Assembly: GCA_905160935.1 (NCBI GenBank) | Contig: CAJHZI010000596.1 | Location: 22,501-86,500, forward strand | Source: Enchytraeus crypticus | Taxonomy: Eukaryota > Annelida > Clitellata > Enchytraeida > Enchytraeidae | Length of the DNA: 64,000 nt | Direction: 5' to 3' | Part shown: positions 22,086-34,299 of the stretch, in pieces | Layout: each line of letters opens with the position of its first letter | Position numbering within the stretch: position 1 is the first letter of the stretch | Translations under genes and position numbers: made by a program | The notes under the pieces: model-generated | Seen by the model: only the letters and a program-made list of their open reading frames with translations | Told to the model about the DNA's origin: nothing | The model's database searches: none

Positions 22086-23205
22086 ATATACCGTCTTATT
22101 TCATACACACGGAAGCCTCATCGATGCTTTCAACGTGGATCATCGAAATGATAAAAATCGCTAGGAGATAAAAATGAATTTCCATTTTGAGTTAGTGCAA
22201 ATAATAGCATTTTGTATTTCAAACTCAAGTAGACTCTGCTATAGCTACTAATTATGGTAATACCGAACAAAGCTTTGGCTCTTTTATGGTAGCCTCTTTT
22301 GTATTTTTATTTGTTTATCTAATTACATGCACGTTCCTATTGTTTGTATAATCTGTGCTGTGATGAACTAATAAACGATACTAAACTTAAACTTAAAAAT
22401 AGATATACAAATATTTCCAAAACTGAAGAATAGAAATGTAAAAGAAGGCCAAGGTTAAGTGTATCAGCTTTACAGCTATCTAACTCTCATTACATTTAGA
22501 ATTTGGTTAAAAAATTAAATAATGTCAGACGTTGTATGGGATATTTCAAAACCATCAATTGGTATGAAATACTTGACTGATGGATACCTTTTGTTATCCA
22601 TTAACGGGTCGGTTGGTAGAAAACCAGGAGAGGCTAAATATTTAAGAATATGATTGGTTATTACTTCTTTCACAAAAATTGTACTTTTTCTGTCTCAACC
22701 CTGTCACTAGTGGAATTTCTCAATTGAAACCTGAAGTTATTATGTACTTTAGTTATTACGTGAAGTACAAGTAACTTCTAATTTCAGTTGAGTTCATATT
22801 TGCTACCAAACTGCTGATGTTTAGATAATCGTTTGATATTCTAAAATAAATATTTAAATAAAATAGGCAATAGTTTATTGGTCTATTATTACTGCTAGCA
22901 TTAAAGTCAATTTATTTCCGCTCAGCCAAATAAATACAGACAACAAATAGTCACATAATGATATGATCTGTACCACTTTTATAGAGCATATTTCAACTTT
23001 TCATTTCTCAATAAAGGAAAATTTGAAGTAAAAAGTCAGATTAAAATGTGCCCGTTATTTTTTTTCTTATACACGCACAAGTATCCATACTCTAACAACT
23101 TCACCATTCAGCTATAGCGCTAATTGAACAAGAATTACATTCGCTGACGTCGCTTTTGACGTCGTCAATGGATGTCAAAGGAATGTTAGATCCTTAACGA
23201 TTGCA

Positions 23206-23456
23206 CTAGCGGCGGATATTGGAGCACATTCTCTCCATGTCCCTGAAGGTACAGCGATGGATGCAGCACTCGCAGGTGATGCTGGCTGATCTGATCCCAT
23301 GACTCACGTCCTCGTCCATGTATTCGTCCAGGTAATCATCCTCGTGAGATCGTCTGAGCAGCCGGTGGTCGGAGCTATTGGAGGCCTGGAGGAAGGTGGG
23401 CGGCTGTCGATAGGACTGAGTCGCTATTGGTCGATCAAGATCTACTAGAGTCACGC
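23206..23456 (-). CDS. ilp: Insulin-related peptide exon with A chain and stop
   Basis: Acceptor TATGTAG at 23457; two bases complete the Gly codon, then 82 codons and TAG. CAT/CAG-type triplets fill the intron about 25 nt upstream of the acceptor; the Asp-rich open frame through them is not coding. Confidence 0.9.
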
Positions 23457-26315
23457 CTACATACATGAAAACATAACTCATTGTAACATCGTCATCGTCA
23501 TCATCATCAGCATCAGCAGCAGCATCGTCTTCATCAGCATCGTCTTCATCATCATCATCATCAGCAGCAGCAGCAGCATCGTCATCGTCATGCCATAGCA
23601 ACAACAACAACAACTAGGAGCTTTTCCGGCAACATGACGTTAAGTTGTCTAATATATTCGATTATAATCGAAGAATCTGTGCAATGTCTGTCATATTGTA
23701 AGCGAACCATCACAGTGTAACTTACATTTCCAAACGTGCCGTTAATCTGTAATTCTATAAAACAAATATTTCTTTAAAAAAAGTACATTTATCGGCCTCA
23801 TTGGGGGTTCACCTCATTTTACCTTCCAATATAAGGTGGTGAATATTTAATTCATACAGTCGCTAAATTGGTTTTGATTACATTTTCATGAGCACATCCG
23901 TGTACGGCAGTGAAAGTAAGTAAATCGTTCGCACCATGGGGAGGGTGCCCGGGCAGCCGGGCTAGTTATGAGATATTTGATCGCCACGTGGCCAACATCT
24001 CCAGCTCCGGTAGATCCACTTGTTAAACTTCAACTAAACCTCTTCTTTTAGCAGCTCAAGGTTCTCAGGGTATTGAGAAAGAGAAGATTGCAATAATTAA
24101 TAATCAATATGACTATATTTATAAAGCGCCGCTCTATGCTCAATGCTACAGTAGCGCTTAATGGTAAGTGAAGGTCAAGTAGCCTGTTGGTATTATGCCA
24201 CAATCGGTGTACTAGAACTCTGTAAATCTGGAGTATGAACGACCAATTGGTCTAAAACAATGAAAACATCACCACGTGGCTACAAGTCCCTTCTCTATAG
24301 ATTGATGACTGTAGCACTCTAATTGTTATTATTGTTATTATTCACTGTCATATCTGCTTCAATCACAATTTACGAACACTTGCAGTTTTCGGTAGGTTCA
24401 AATCTCAATTTTCCCGAACCTACTAAGGGAACTACCTGGTGCGCAAGATATCAAAGTTATTTTGTTATTATCAATTCTTGTTCGTGATTTATCTCCTTCT
24501 CAATCGTTTCAGATCTCCTACGGGTGGCAATTCCAAGCTATGTGCGCCTACTCAAAGTCTGCGGTCAAGCTGAGGAAGAACCAAAATCATTCCTTGTACC
24601 AAGTTATCAACTATAGACATATCAACTTGTTGGCAACAAGGCCTGCCCCTCAAAAAATAAGATTTTAACAATTTGTAATCCGTCACAAGATTTTAGCAAT
24701 TTCCAAATCTTATCGTATTCCAAGTTTGGAAAATAAATAAATGATGCCAATAGTCACAAATTAAAAAAATATTTATCTGCGAATAATCTACGCAACAAAC
24801 TGACCCAAACAAACTGCAATATAGCTATATGAGATCTAAGACCTTAGAGTCAACTCGAAGGAAATGGTAAAGTCTTCATCGTTATCTCAACTACTTATAT
24901 TTTAAATCTTTCTAATTAAAATTATTGGTTCAAAGCAATATGCTCATCATTATTTCATGAAGTTCGAAGTGACATTTCGAATATTACTATTGCTATGCAA
25001 AGATATAAATCATTTCAAAGTAAAATGAATCTCGAAAAAGAAAAGCCACTTTTCGAAAATAAGTATTTTTTCATATCAACACATGAATTAGATATCACAT
25101 CAACAAGCATCCAAAGTCTCGATTTTCTTTAACTTTTTTCCTTCCATTCTTCCTTCAATTACCTCTTTCAGTAAATCATTCTCCCTCAGGTCAAAAAACC
25201 CATTCACTTCTTCTTTCCTTCCTTATAACATTTATCTTTTGTCATAATTTTGTCAGTCCATTTGATCTTCTCCATTCTTTTCCAAACCCATATTTCCAAA
25301 GATTTCAGCTTTCCTCAGTTTTCCATATTTCCAAAGCTTTGATATCCTCCTTTCTTAACGTCCATGTTTCATAACCTTACAGGAGCGTAGTCCACACTAA
25401 AGTCATAACAATCTTTATTTTCGTAGAATTCTTTAAATTTTTTGTAAGTAGTTCTTTCCTCATACTGAAGGCTTTTTTTGCTTGAGCAATACTACATTTT
25501 TTCTATTCTACTGTTCACATCTTCTTTTATCGTGTTTCCTAAATATATGAAACTCTTCTTCTGTTCTAACTTCGTACCGTCTATTTCTATATTGATTCCT
25601 CCTCCATTTCTAGTCACTCCTATGATTTTGGTTTTCTTTGTACTAATTTTCATTTCATACTGTAATGCAGTTCAGCTCAGGCCATCCACAATTTTCTGTA
25701 ACCCACTTCGCTACTAGTAATCCAACCCTTTGATCTTCGCTAATCATACATATTTCATTAATTTGTCTTCAAATTTTATTTCTTCTTCAATGATATCCAT
25801 TGCTTCCTTCATCATTGCTTCTAAGTAACTTTACGAAAATAAAAAGTCCAACTCAAATTTTAATAACAAAACGTTAGCAGGCATCAATTGAAACTCGTAC
25901 AGTCCGAAGTTACATTTCAAATGCTATCACAACGTCAGTTTAAGCCAGTTTAAACCATCCAATCAGTCAATTTGAATAATTTTGCAAATATTTCAAAATC
26001 AAAGAGTGAAGCCTTATTACCTCCATAGTGCTGTGCGTCATTTAGAGATCGACCAGATCTTTTCTTGGTGTTCCACCTGCAAGCCATGTCCATCAGTGTT
26101 GCCAGGTGATTCCCGCAGAAGCTCTCCCGTTCCTTGGGTCCATGTCTTCTGTCCTCCACGGAGCATCGATGTTTGAATATGTACGGTTCCGCAGATGGCA
26201 AAGCGCGTGGAAAAGTGGGATACACTATGACAGCTCCTTTAGAATATGACGACGATTGTACAGTACCGGTTATTACCAACAGAAATGATATGAAAATGTG
26301 AGAGTAGATGCGCAT
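23206..26315 (-). CDS. ilp: Insulin-related peptide precursor, molluscan type (2 coding exons)
   Basis: A secreted insulin-family hormone acting through a receptor tyrosine kinase on growth and metabolism. The 181-residue precursor has a signal peptide (MRIYSHIFISFLLVITGT), a ~28-residue spacer, then the B chain with HRCSVEDRR and CGNHLATLMDMAC (Cys spacing as in CGSHLVEALYLVC). KKR and LLRR are candidate convertase sites around a C peptide. The A chain ends SASITCECCIHRC and TFRDMERMCSNIRR, pattern C-x-CC-x3-C-x8-C. Three B-chain and five A-chain cysteines give four disulfides, as in Lymnaea molluscan insulin-related peptides. The single intron is phase 1 inside the C peptide, the position conserved in the family. 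An in-frame TAA two codons before the ATG fixes the start. Odd: a long acidic stretch (SHEDDYLDEYMDEDVSHGIR) between the dibasic site and the A-chain core. Confidence 0.92.
23484..23612. repeat. CAT/CAG/CGT trinucleotide tract
   Basis: Imperfect triplet repeat in the insulin-related gene's intron next to the A-chain acceptor. Confidence 0.92.
24295..24350 (+). repeat. Dispersed repeat fragment (GATGACTGTAGCACTCTAAT tail)
   Basis: Same tail with ATTGTTATTATT run occurs at 58310-58475 and 60890-61065, so a SINE-like family is likely. Confidence 0.6.
25130..25830 (-). mobile_element. LINE (RTE/CR1-like) reverse-transcriptase fragment
   Basis: Minus-strand reading gives KISTKKTKIIGVTRNGGG, a GTKLEQKKSFIYLGNTI palm-end motif and a decayed post-RT region to VWKRMEKIKWTD. 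Broken by stops and frameshifts; 5' truncated. Inside the insulin-related gene's intron, same strand. Confidence 0.72.
26021..26315 (-). CDS. ilp: Insulin-related peptide exon with signal peptide and B chain
   Basis: 98 codons plus one base, donor GAG|GTAATA. A plausible acceptor (ATCTTCAG, near 26333) just upstream of the ATG suggests a separate 5' UTR exon. Confidence 0.9.
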
Positions 26316-26822
26316 TGTTTAGTCCTCGCAACCCTGAAGATAATAATTTAAAATTAAAATTATTCCAATACGATTCTAAAGTCAAGATAAATTGCCTAAA
26401 ACCATGTTTAACGTTAGAACGTTTTGTTTCTAAAGTATATAAGTCAGTTACGGGGTGAGCACTTGATTTATTATTAAGCTTTTTCATAAACTTTGCTGAA
26501 TGGTAATCAGAATTAATACAAAACGTATAAACTGGAATTCTGTCGACCGTTCGCATAACATTTTCTAACAGCCAACTAAAGCAGATAATGTGGAACGCAA
26601 CGGAAAACTACCACGGATGTTTACCTGGCAAGCAGTAAATTGAATAACATTTCGAACCAAATGAAATACTAATAATTTAGTGCATATTATTAAAAGAAAA
26701 TGAAAATAAGGCCTTCATATATGCAGAAAGAGGGATAATATTAATAAACATTATTTGTATTTTTGATAGTTCAGTATCAAAGCTATGCATATGCATGTGT
26801 TTAGATAATGGAGCTTCAAAAA

Positions 26823-26825
<3 letters not shown>

Positions 26826-26864
<39 letters not shown>
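26826..26864. repeat. TA microsatellite
   Basis: Pure TA run. Confidence 0.97.
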
Positions 26865-26867
<3 letters not shown>

Positions 26868-27507
26868 TATGGAACAAAAATGCAAGAATAGAATTTAAAC
26901 ATTTAGATAGCTCATAGATAGGCAAACTGGAGCTATGGATTTTTATGCAGAAAAATAGAAACTAAAGAGGAAGACACAATAAAATTATAATATATAAACG
27001 ATCTATAGAAAATATGATAACATGTAATATCAAGTGTGCCAATATTTAATATCATATAACATTGGCTCGAATGTGTAACATTAAGAAGCATGTCGGGAAG
27101 AAACCTAGCCTTTTGGCCTACAAATGTGAAGAAAGGCATAATCGAGAAACCAATTTAAAGTACAACTTAATAGGGTTTCAGCTAGCAGGTTGATCTAATA
27201 TCTGTAACTAATTCATACTTAGAGATTCATATGAATTCTATATTTATCATCAATATTTTATTTCCATATTAGAGTAGGGGTTTCAATCGGCTATTTGAGT
27301 TTTATTGTTTGACGGATTAATTCAGTCAGTTCGCGAAGAAATGATTGAATTTAAAGTTAGAGTATAATAAGAATTGAATTAGATGTTAATTTAGATATTG
27401 TAATGAAGTTAACGAAGTGACAGGGCAAGTAATACACATTAAACCAATATACAACATACAGTAAAAGCAAATACAATTTTCAGATGGAAAAGAAACAACT
27501 ACCTTAC

Positions 27508-27590
27508 CACCGGTGCTGGCAGTTACAGAACTAATCCGCAGGACAGGATTAATATTCAATAAATCCTATTGATAAATTCTGTGTTGAGTT
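27508..27590 (-). other. Candidate 5' UTR exon of the insulin-related gene
   Basis: On the minus strand a CAACACAG acceptor-like site and a good GTG|GTAAGG donor bound a short non-coding stretch. Purely positional; no expression evidence. Confidence 0.2.
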
Positions 27591-28326
27591 GCGCTAACGT
27601 TCTAAATTCAGTCTCACATTAACTTCTGCTCTATTCACCTGCACTTTGTATTAAATACTACAATAAGTGCTGATCTCTTATTTGATTGAAATCTGGCGAG
27701 TTGAGAATTTAATTTACATCTTCATGATCCCTTCCTTATATTGCTTTATAGTATCCGGTTTTCCTCCACGTGCGACCTTCACCTTAGTTTTCCGTTAATA
27801 TATTTCCACACTTTAAATATATTAGTTATATCGCATCTAAATATATGTGACGCTACTACGTATATAAAGCTGTATCCAAACTTATAGAAAAATGTATAGG
27901 CCTGCGACTTATGAAAAATGAAAATCAGAACTAAAATATTCTCCTGCAATTCATTCTCAAAGTACCACTTTCTCTGTTCATATTTTTCGTGTACGCCTAC
28001 AGTTCTTTGTAGTAGCACGTGGATGAAAATAAACTATAACTTTAACATGCTAGTTATAAATTATAATAAAAGATTCAATTTTGGTTCACATTAGTTCAAG
28101 GCCATGCAAAGTAATTAAACTGAACTGATTTCTGAAGGTCAGTACAGTAATACGAAAGAAGGACTTAATTAACCGTCATCTACAATGTATAAACTTATGT
28201 ACTTCATAACTGATGTTAAAAATCCTACAACACATCTCAGGCTTCAAGGACGTCGTTAATAAAATTGTTAAACTTATATTTTACGTATAATATGAAATTA
28301 AATAATTACATTTATGCTAGAAATTA

Positions 28327-28540
28327 AAAATACTTTGAATTCAGGTTCATTTCGATTTCAAAATTGGATATATTTAAAGCTTTAAGAAAATAACAACCTT
28401 TAGGAGCACGCAATTTGAAATGAAGATTTTCAGGTATTCTATTCGAAAACATATTGATAGATGCTAGGTGCTGTAAAAATGTTATACTGCACAAGCAATT
28501 GAAAGGATTATCATTGGCATCTATATTCTCAAACGGCTGG
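28327..28540 (-). pseudogene. Possible LRR C-terminal-cap-like exon
   Basis: After a good TTTTCCAG acceptor the minus strand encodes NDNPFNCLCSITFLQHL and later LRAPKGCYFLKALNIS, resembling the NPF-C-C cap that closes leucine-rich-repeat ectodomains. The Cys normally before the RxP motif is Leu here, and I find no LRR exons upstream. May be a decayed fragment or chance. Confidence 0.25.
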
Positions 28541-29567
28541 AAAACCGAGGAGATGAAAAAAATTGTATTATGCAGGCCTACCACCTTTAGGTATGAATAT
28601 TATTCCTGAGAATGGTAATTTTGTTTAAAACTGAGCGCTCTTAAGTGTCCAATGGGAGATGATTATAAAGAAACTCTCTAGTTTATTGGACTCACTACAG
28701 TTACGAAAGAAAATTTGTCCAAGCTACAAGTAATAGGCTACATGTGTGGATGAGATATAGCCTTTGTAGAGGGAGCAACTTGGTAATAGATCGATGAGGT
28801 TCTCCTTAAGAAGCATGTGAGTATAAATAAATACCATGGACCTGCCACTTGGCAAAACTCTAAAGAGAGTAAATAGGCTTAATCTTATACAGTATATACA
28901 TATTATATAGAATTTATATATATGTAGTTATATACCTTATATATAGGCCTGGTATATGCACATATTCTTATATTTAAACGATATTTGATACAAAACAGAG
29001 AATACAGTTACACATGCAATAAAGTAAAAGTTCAACGCAATAAAATTAACTTCAATGAGGTAGTTAATGAGGTTAAAAAGCATTGCATGAGGCAAAATAC
29101 ATTAATATCAAACATAAATTTAGTATCAATAGTTTTAAAGCATCGTCATGCTGAAAGTATTATCACTCATAGTTTGAAGTTTGAACAATTCTAAGTGGAA
29201 GTGAAGAAGATAGAAGTTCTTAGTTTACGACTATTCCTTTTTTCATAGGTGGCAGGAGAGAAAACAAAACACAATGAGAGTTATATTAACTACAGAATTA
29301 AACAGTTTCCAATCTGTCTCTTCGGTAATGTTGCTAGAGAGCTGAAACCATCAGAAAATTTTGCCCGTTTTTAGAAAGAACTGAATGTCTATGATTAGCA
29401 ATTAATTAAAATTTATCCCGAGAGATTCCAAATGAATCATATTAGAGAAGTGCAAAGTTATGTAGTAAACTATATTTTAGAGGTAAAAGATGTAATATCA
29501 TAGGATATGACATGAAGGAGATTAAGCCATTCAGTTGGTTCTCTCATTGAATATTCAGATAAGTACT

Positions 29568-29574
29568 CTTTCTT

Positions 29575-29609
<35 letters not shown>

Positions 29610-29628
29610 TTCTCTTTCTTTCTCTCTT

Positions 29629-29659
<31 letters not shown>

Positions 29660-29670
29660 TTCTCTTTCTT

Positions 29671-29724
<54 letters not shown>
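29568..29724. repeat. CT microsatellite
   Basis: CT with TTTC interruptions; Ser/Leu/Phe open frames are artefacts. Confidence 0.97.
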
Positions 29725-29725
<1 letters not shown>

Positions 29726-29982
29726 CTTAGGTTCTGGAAAGTGACAGGCTCAAGATGTATCTTCCTACTCGCAGTCTGCTTTAACGCTGTCTAAAGGCCC
29801 TCCATTGACTAAGTCTAAGAACACGATATTGACCAAGAAGTTGGTCCCATCGCAACGAATGTGCAGTCTGAATGTTTATCCGCTTTTCTCGGATCCTGGA
29901 CTTGCACTGTTTTGATCTTGTTTTCCCTTGTGGTCTCTGTACTCAGTTGTCATCATGTGGTGCTTCGAAAAGTCTGCAAGAG

Positions 29983-30030
29983 AAGTCCCTGACATCGCCT
30001 TATGGCGTGGAACTGGATGCTAAATTCTTT
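29983..30030 (+). repeat. SINE-type 3' tail fragment
   Basis: AAGTCCCTGACATCGCCTTA followed by GGAACTGGATGCTAAA. Confidence 0.5.
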
Positions 30031-30387
30031 TTGAATGATTGGTTACTAAAACCAAATTTAGCCCTTACGTAGAGAAATGAGTCTCCTGGCGTTTTTCATT
30101 GTTTATCTCAGTTTCCTGCTTAGGCATCTCTTATGATACTTGCAGTTTACGGTTGGTTTATTCCGTATAGGCCCTGCCGCAATTAAGGAATCAATTAAGG
30201 CATCTCACGTCTGTTATTGGAGATTGCACTTAAATTAGGTAGGGACCAATTTCATTCAATTGTTTTACGCTAGAATTAAAGGGAGAAGCTATGAGCACAA
30301 TAGCGAGAAATTGTGGAGCAAGGTATATATGGTTAATCACATTTTGCTAAGTTCACTACGATGTATTTTCATTTACATCAAGAACTG

Positions 30388-30890
30388 GGAAAGCACTTTC
30401 GTAACTGGGGAAACGATAACATTTTTATGCAGGATACATATCATTAGCTTTGCTGAAAACTTGAAATCATAATTTAGCTATTTAGGCCTAAGGCAACCGC
30501 TGCGCAAAATCGAAGAATTCTAATTAAAAGGTCAGTATTTATAGATTAACTACGGAAACTTAGCACTCAAGATTCTTCCTTTTTAGGTCACCGAATTTTA
30601 AAAAATTAGACCAAATTGAGCACTCAGTTTCAGTTTCAGGGAAAGCACTTTCGTAACTGGGGAAACGATAATATTTTTGTGCAGGATACATATCATTAGC
30701 TTTGCTGAAAACTTGAAATCATAATTTAGCTATTTAGGCCTAAGGCAACGGCTGGGCAAAATCGAAGAATTCTAATTAAAAGGTCAGTTTTTATAGATTA
30801 ACTACGGAAACCTAGCACTCAAGATTCTTCCTTTTTTAGGTCACCGAATTTTAAAAAATTTGACCTAATTGAGCACTCAGTTTCTATGAA
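30388..30890. repeat. 252-bp tandem duplication
   Basis: Two adjacent ~250-bp copies (from GGGAAAGCACTTTCGTAACT to TGAGCACTCAGTTTC) differing at only a few positions. Confidence 0.92.
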
Positions 30891-31531
30891 GCGACCAATA
30901 TAAAGGTTGCATATACTAAATTTAGTTTTGATACAACATCTGAGATGTGGTTCGGCAGTAAATAAAAGTTGCCATAACCCACTGATATTTATTAGAAACT
31001 TTCTACTTTTTAAACTTAGGCTGCTTTTTTTAATTAACAAACTCAGTGAAAATATTAAAATTGAGAAATATGCTTAGTTATGAATTTATGACGTACAACC
31101 CAAATTTCCGTCAAATCACAAGAAATTTTTTAATTTTCCTTCTAAGATCTTCCAGGAATTTAATGTTCTTGCGTAAGTAGTATTGAAATATTCAATCTTG
31201 TTCAATGCTATGCTAGCACTAAAGCTGTGCAATGTTAGTGCGAAGTCTATGCCAATTTGGATAGAACAAACTTACCGTGTGCTGTCAAAATATTCGGTAT
31301 AATTTCTATTGAGAGTTTCTAAAATAATTAAATTATATTCTCATGAAACCTGGAAGACTTCTTCATGTACATATTAAATAATTTCCAGTTAATAATCGCA
31401 AAAAAGAAATTACTTATAAGTTTCTGATTTGACTAACCTTTGGCAGCTCAGATACAGTAGATGCAGTGACAATACCGTGTTCTTTAATTCTTGGTAGGAC
31501 GTTTAATTATTGCAATATATACAAATAAAGT

Positions 31532-31632
31532 CGAAGCCAAAGTCATTTTTAACGCAAGTTTCCCGCTCGGTAGCCTGTCAGTGACGGAGAGAGCACTAGA
31601 TATGAACCCTGCACCTGCCAATCAGCTGTCGA
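31532..31632 (-). repeat. Diverged SINE family A relative
   Basis: AGTCATTTTTAACGCAAGTT tail to GTCGAACAACTTACCC head; joins directly onto the LINE fragment that follows. Confidence 0.6.
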
Positions 31633-32480
31633 ACAACTTACCCAAGCAAAAAAGGCAGATAAGAGATGTCCCACACCTTGAAGGAATTGAGCGGGTTTCT
31701 AACATCAAATGCTTAGGTGTCATAGTATCTGATAACTTTTCTTTTTCTGCTCACATCACAAACATCATTAGCTTGTGTTCGAGCAACATTTTTGCGCTCT
31801 ATTCTTTACGTAGTAAAGATTTGGCAAATGATCTTCTTCAGAGAGTCTTTCAAGCCTCCACACTCTCTAAGCTTCTATATGCCTCCCAGTTTTGGTGGGG
31901 CTTTACAAATGCTGAAGAGAGAACCCGTCTTGAAACCTTTTTAAAGAAGGCAAGGAGAGCTGGATTCTACAGTAAAGAATCTAATTTTGAGGATCTATGT
32001 AACATTGCTGACAATAATCTTTTCAAGGCAATCTGTAACAACCCTGCACATTTACTGGCGCATTTGTTACCTCCACAAAACAATCATAATTACCCAACCC
32101 GAAGAAATACTGCTAAGAGATGCTTTTCCCTTCCCATAAAACGAAGCAGTCTGAGCGATAAAAACTTCATTATTCGTATGATTCTAGATGATGCTAGTTA
32201 ATTTAGTGAATACTAAAAGATTCTTCTTTACTTATAGTACAGTACGCCCTATATGGCAATTATGAATAGTATAAGCCATTGAATTATGTAATGTTGTAAT
32301 ATTCATCTGGTAAATGTTAGCGAGAACAATTTTTAGTTTTATCTCTCTTATATCTAGCCTATTAACTGTTTATGCTATATCTGTAATTTGTTATGCTATG
32401 TTTGTTGGAATTTCTGTGCTGTAACTTTCTGCGGTTGTCAGATTGAACGAAAATAAACGAATATATTATTATTGCCAACA
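31633..32480 (+). mobile_element. LINE (CR1/Jockey-like) 3' fragment
   Basis: An open frame to 32201 encodes the region after the RT core: IERVSNIKCLGVIVSDNFSF, LSKLLYASQFWWGFTNAEER, LEAFLKKARRAGFYSKES-like and NPAHLLAHLLPPQNNHNYPT. TAA is followed by ~260 bp of 3' UTR ending GAACGAAAATAAACGAATAT TATT. A long uninterrupted frame suggests recent insertion with 5' truncation. Confidence 0.8.
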
Positions 32481-32507
32481 TCCTATTTGCTCAGCCAACC
32501 GCTTGTT

Positions 32508-32508
32508 G

Positions 32509-32576
<68 letters not shown>

Positions 32577-32580
32577 AAGG

Positions 32581-32631
<51 letters not shown>

Positions 32632-32639
32632 TGTATATA
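32508..32639. repeat. TA microsatellite (left of the mariner element)
   Basis: Two long TA runs split by GTAAAGGCCAATA; the mariner-like element inserts at their right end. Confidence 0.95.
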
Positions 32640-32947
32640 CAGGCTGCGCATTAAAAAAATATCCCCCTAGCACAATCACGATAGCTTAGCCAATTATTGA
32701 AATTTCGCCTTACAATTGTAGAGCTCTCTTGAGGAGGAATTTTTCCACAAGCTGACCGAATTTAGTAAAACTATTTTTAAAGGAACCGGAGCTATCCAAG
32801 TTTTTCGAAAATATTGATTTTTTTCATTTAAAACGCAACGTAAATCGTCAACAGAATCAATTCCTTTTTGAAATTTTGCTGGCCCTGAAAAAGTCTGTTA
32901 GATGATGGCGAGTCTGATTTTTTGCTACAATCAGTGGTGGTTCTGGG

Positions 32948-33070
32948 GGTTGACCATTTTTGGGGTGGCCACTGGGGTGGCCCGCCCTTCATTTGGGGTG
33001 GCCACGGCCACCGTGGCCACCCCAAATGAAGGGCGGGCCACCCCAGTGGCCACCCCAAAAATGGTCAACC
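32948..33070. repeat. Perfect 60-bp-arm hairpin at the hAT left end
   Basis: Arms 32948-33007 and 33011-33070 are exact reverse complements with a 3-nt CCA centre; each arm contains GGGGTGGCCACTGGGGTGGC. Confidence 0.95.
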
Positions 33071-33779
33071 AAAAGTTGAGTTTTTATTGACAATTAACAT
33101 AAAATAACAGTGCTGCAAGGAGCATCAGATGCTATTTAAGACGATTCTTGCTTAAGATGTTTGATTAAAGTGTGATGCACTTTAATAACGAAAATCGAAC
33201 AGAGAATGTAAGCCACACCGTCAGAACCCAACATCAGTGATATGTATCATGTTACTTACGCGCAGACTCGCACTCTGCTCGAGTCCACTCACTGTTTAAA
33301 ATAGAAGGGCTGCTGAGCTGGAACTCAAGGTGTTAGCTGCAAGCCAAGTTAAAGTTAAAGTTTAGTTCGTTTTCTTAGAACGACGGAAATTGAGTGCACA
33401 GATGTAATAAGATGCGAATGACCATAAATGGGTCCATGTAATGGTATTGGAAACGCTCAGTATACCTGTGACTAGCTGCAAATTCGCGTGCTGGCTCATT
33501 GTTTCTCGGCCTGTTCTTTATAGTATTATTAGGATGTAATATAATAAAATGAAAACGTAACTTAACAATCTGATGAAAAGTAACGCAATATATTGTTTAG
33601 AATTACGTAATATCGTAATAGTTACGGATATGTTAAAATTTTAATTAAAGCGTCTTTATTTCTGCACGCAATTTATAGTTAATAACTTAATATGCTTCAA
33701 AAGAATAATAAGTTTCTGCACTGATAAGTTGATAACCCAAATAATAATTATTTATTGCCTTAAATATGGTACGAATCCT

Positions 33780-34262
33780 ACGACAATGTTCAGTCAAATG
33801 GCACAAAACTTAGAACTAAAGAGCTTGAAATATTTAGACTATATTATATCAGATGATAAGAGATGCGAAGAGGAAACAAAGTGTAGGATTGCTCGGGTCA
33901 AAGGGGTATTTACCAACAGAAAGGAACAACTAACAAAAAGCCTGAAGAGAGCCAAGAAAATAAAGAAAGTCAAAACTGTGCGGTCTAGGCTGCTGTATGG
34001 CTCTGAAACGTGGACGCTAAAGGGGAAAGTTACTAGAAACGAGAAGCATTGAAATGTGGTAGTGAAAGAGGATGGAAAAGATCAGCTGGAAAAAGGGCCA
34101 ATGAGGAGGCGCTACAGAGAGTTGGTACAGATAGACTAAGATAAGTAATAAACACATTAATAAATTGGAATAAGAGTTGGTTAGGAGTTAGGACATGTTC
34201 TAAGAGTCGATGTCTTGTTATAAGAGGTGATTGACAGTAGAATGCAGGGGAAAATAGAGAAA
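33780..34262 (+). mobile_element. LINE (RTE-like) 3' fragment inside the hAT element
   Basis: LKYLDYIISDDKRCEEETKC, RLLYGSETWTLK and NEEALQRVGTDRL are the post-RT motifs of RTE-like LINEs. Frameshifts near 34050 and decay after it. Confidence 0.75.
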
Positions 34263-34299
34263 TATAAATTGCAATTTTGTTGCATTTCACTTGTAAGTA

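Larger units (their letters stand above)
26316..31520. other. Intergenic region right of the insulin-related gene
   Basis: Mostly unique AT-rich DNA. It holds TA (26826-26864) and CT (29568-29724) microsatellites, a LINE 3'-end remnant (28835-28870), a SINE-type tail (29983-30030), an LRR-like exon candidate and a 252-bp tandem duplication. No confident gene. Confidence 0.5.

Noticed and set aside
23457-23613. Asp/Ala-rich open frame continuing upstream of the insulin A-chain exon
   Set aside because: It translates the CAT/CAG triplet tract. The acceptor at 23457 and the family's phase-1 intron mark the real exon border.
24462-24668. 68-codon frame with an acceptor-like start in the insulin-related gene's intron (plus strand)
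   Set aside because: No recognised domain, no partner exons and no codon signal strong enough to call.
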